From: Purshia tridentata
Taxonomy: Eukaryota > Streptophyta > Magnoliopsida > Rosales > Rosaceae
Direction: 5' to 3'
Length of the DNA stretch: 64,000 nt
NCBI GenBank assembly: GCA_003254885.1
Contig: QANT01004875.1
Coordinates: 39,679-103,678 of the forward strand
Below, piece after piece: positions 62,378-64,000 of this stretch. Both the position numbers and the translations under genes were made by a program. The first letter of the stretch is position 1. Every line of letters starts with the position of its first letter. The notes beneath the pieces are model-generated. The model saw nothing but the letters and a program-made list of their open reading frames with translations. It was not told the DNA's origin and did no database searches.

Positions 62378-63216
62378 ATGGAGGGTTTCCAGAATTGGGT
62401 TTCCAAAATCTCAAAAGACCCAAAATTGAGCTCTTCTTCCTTCGACGGTCGCCGTGGGAGTGAAGGACTATCCGCCGCCTTATCTTCTTCTGACCAGTAC
62501 CGTGTTGTAGCCGCCAGACCTCCCAGGTACCACTTTCTCCCCTGCTTGTACTTCATTTTTGCTCAGCCCCTATAAATTTCATAGTTTTTGATGATATGTG
62601 GCATTTGGGTTGCGCTTGATTCGACATTGACTTTGTTAACCCATGATGGGAGGAGGCTTGGATTTGTGCTTTGTCTCTTTTTTTGTTTTTTTTCCTAAAT
62701 TGGTTTTGTATTCTTTACAGCTGTGAATGCTTATTAAGCTTTGGCAATGGTGATTATCAAACCAGTTTCTACTTGGTGTATGAAGGCTATTCTAAAAACT
62801 AGTGCTTCTGGGTTTTTTTTTTTTTAATAATGATTTTCCCAAAATTGGTTTTTTGTTCCTTACAACTATGAATGCATATTAAGCTTTGGCAATAGTGATT
62901 CTCCAAACCAGTTTTTATTTGTGTTTAAAAGAATTGAGGTTGAAGTATGAAGGCTATTCTAAAATCTGCCAATTCAGGTTACTAGAATTATGATTTCAGG
63001 GGCTAAGCTCCAGTCAGTAGTCTTTGTCTTGTTCTTCTGTTTCTTACCCTGAACTGGCAATATACCATGTCTACTTGCAGACAAGTAGTATCTCTGTGGA
63101 CGTGCTCAAAGATTGGTGCAATTTGCTTTGTTGCTGGAATGGTTGTTGGTTACACACTGAAGCAACGTGTCCGAAACTGGGCTTCCAGACTTCTCAAGAG
63201 ATTGAGAGATGACTGA
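62378..63216 (+). CDS. Small single-span membrane protein, uncharacterised (94 aa)
   Basis: Two exons (62378-62526 and 63081-63216) join in frame through a split Arg50 codon and give 94 aa. The N-terminal half is polar and serine-rich (ISKDPKLSSSSFDGRRGSEG), then RPPRQVVSLWTCSK leads into one membrane span (about 61-76, IGAICFVAGMVVGYTL), followed by a basic tail (KQRVRNWASRLLKRLRDD). The basic C-terminal flank of a glycine-containing span resembles small organelle-membrane proteins, but I recognise no named family. Splice sites are canonical. The leader carries a telo-box. The main risk is that a further exon is missed, but the stop follows a clean, well-composed frame. Confidence 0.75.
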
Positions 63217-64000
63217 TTGCACCTACCATTCCATTTAATGTGTTAGTATCCACAGATAAAAGATACTCCAACAACAGTTGTTTTTCGCTTTAGAAAGATT
63301 GAAATTTTGTGAAGTTTTTCGGCTTGTATACTGACAATGCGTCTCACCCGTTTCAAAGATACTGTAATTCTGTGTTTACTGAAAATGTTTATGCTAATGT
63401 TTTAAGTTACTAATGAGAATGATTCTCAGGTTGTTTTCTAGCTGAATGCTTTTCCTTTGTTTTTGAATTCTTGCATCTGCCAGATTCAATCTTTGTCATA
63501 TACTCGCATGATCTATGTGATTCAAGAACAAGATGATTTCCATCAAAATTTCAACAGGGTCAGATGCATACTCAATGCCAGAGTTTGTTATTTCATTATT
63601 TCTTATAAGGAATTAGGTAGATCCACTGTTTGTACTCTTGAGTCTATTCTCTATAATATGTTCTCAGTATCATTGTTTGGGAGTGTTATTCTTTAATTCA
63701 ATTTTCTTATCAAAATTAATTTGTATTCTCTTTGCTTACATGCATTACAGTATGTATTTAACCCAGCTCCTATATTACACCAAATACTATATATGATAAG
63801 TAAATAAAATAAAAGAAAAAACGTTCAAATGGCCAAGTAAACTTGTATGTTGTAATTGCTTACTGTTATGAATGAAAAGAGTTTGATTATATCAGAAGCA
63901 GAAGCAGATGAGGAATTGTCATCTGAACACTACACACGCATGCGGGTACCCTTAAAGCAATCTTCCTTGTATTGAGCAGATTAATATATATATATATATA
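63217..64000. other. 3'UTR and downstream DNA to the window edge
   Basis: The first 400-500 bp look like the 3'UTR of the 94 aa gene (moderate GC). Candidate poly(A) signals are the AT-rich words after 63.7 kb. An (AT)n run (63984-64000) abuts the window edge. No further gene seen. Confidence 0.45.

Noticed and set aside
1-64000. CRISPR arrays, bacterial operons, viral genes or LTR-retrotransposon polyproteins
   Set aside because: No spaced repeat array, no reverse transcriptase, integrase or capsid motifs, and no long terminal repeats were seen.

Overview
The window is nuclear DNA of a flowering plant, most likely a eudicot of the rose family (Prunus-like; this is an inference from protein resemblance, not a measurement). 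It has long AT-rich intergenic DNA, GT-AG introns, TATA/Site II/telo-box promoters, plastid transit peptides and plant-only families. I see ten genes. Nine are well supported as intact or as complete as the window allows, and one small uncharacterised gene is less certain. I rebuilt every spliced gene by hand from donor and acceptor sites and checked that the exon lengths add up in frame.

Layout. 1-2832 (-): the N-terminal 334 codons of an activator-type auxin response factor of the ARF7/ARF19 group; the rest lies left of the window. Its presumed leader (to about 3.9 kb) is full of short upstream ORFs. 3.9-15.7 kb: a 12 kb gene-poor stretch with tandem repeats, a 153 bp fold-back element with a 10 bp target duplication, and A/T-rich micro-insertions. 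15.9-19.2 kb (-): DEAD-box helicase RH17 (Dbp7/DDX31 group, 591 aa), divergent from 19.6-21.3 kb (+), a 242 aa membrane protein with a PH-like layout; a 449 bp bidirectional promoter with Site II elements lies between them. 25.8-30.5 kb (+): plastid beta-ketoacyl-ACP synthase II (567 aa). 31.7-39.7 kb (-): ribosome-biogenesis factor RRP12 (1274 aa, 18 exons). 40.6-41.25 kb (-): an intronless pectin-methylesterase-inhibitor-type protein. 41.3-48.0 kb: repeats, including a probable 1.45 kb non-autonomous transposon. 48.0-48.6 kb (-): an unrecognised 203 aa protein with one membrane segment. 48.6-56.1 kb: repeat-rich and gene-free. 56.1-59.0 kb (+): an FMO1-like flavin monooxygenase (511 aa), convergent with 59.8-61.1 kb (-), plastid peroxiredoxin Q (216 aa). 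62.4-63.2 kb (+): a 94 aa single-span membrane protein with a telo-box promoter.

How the genes fit together. There is no operon-like organisation. Two genes about 12 kb apart, RH17 and RRP12, both serve ribosome assembly and both have Site II type promoters (RRP12 also a telo-box), so they are probably co-expressed through shared cis-elements. Two genes (KAS II, PrxQ) encode plastid enzymes. ARF7/19 and the FMO1-like gene belong to auxin and defence signalling.

The most interesting structure outside genes is a recurrent class of very small insertions: short A- or T-rich inserts, mostly carrying a GGCC-A(n) end, each between direct repeats of 9-21 bp. I count seven in the window. They look like extremely 5'-truncated retroposons.
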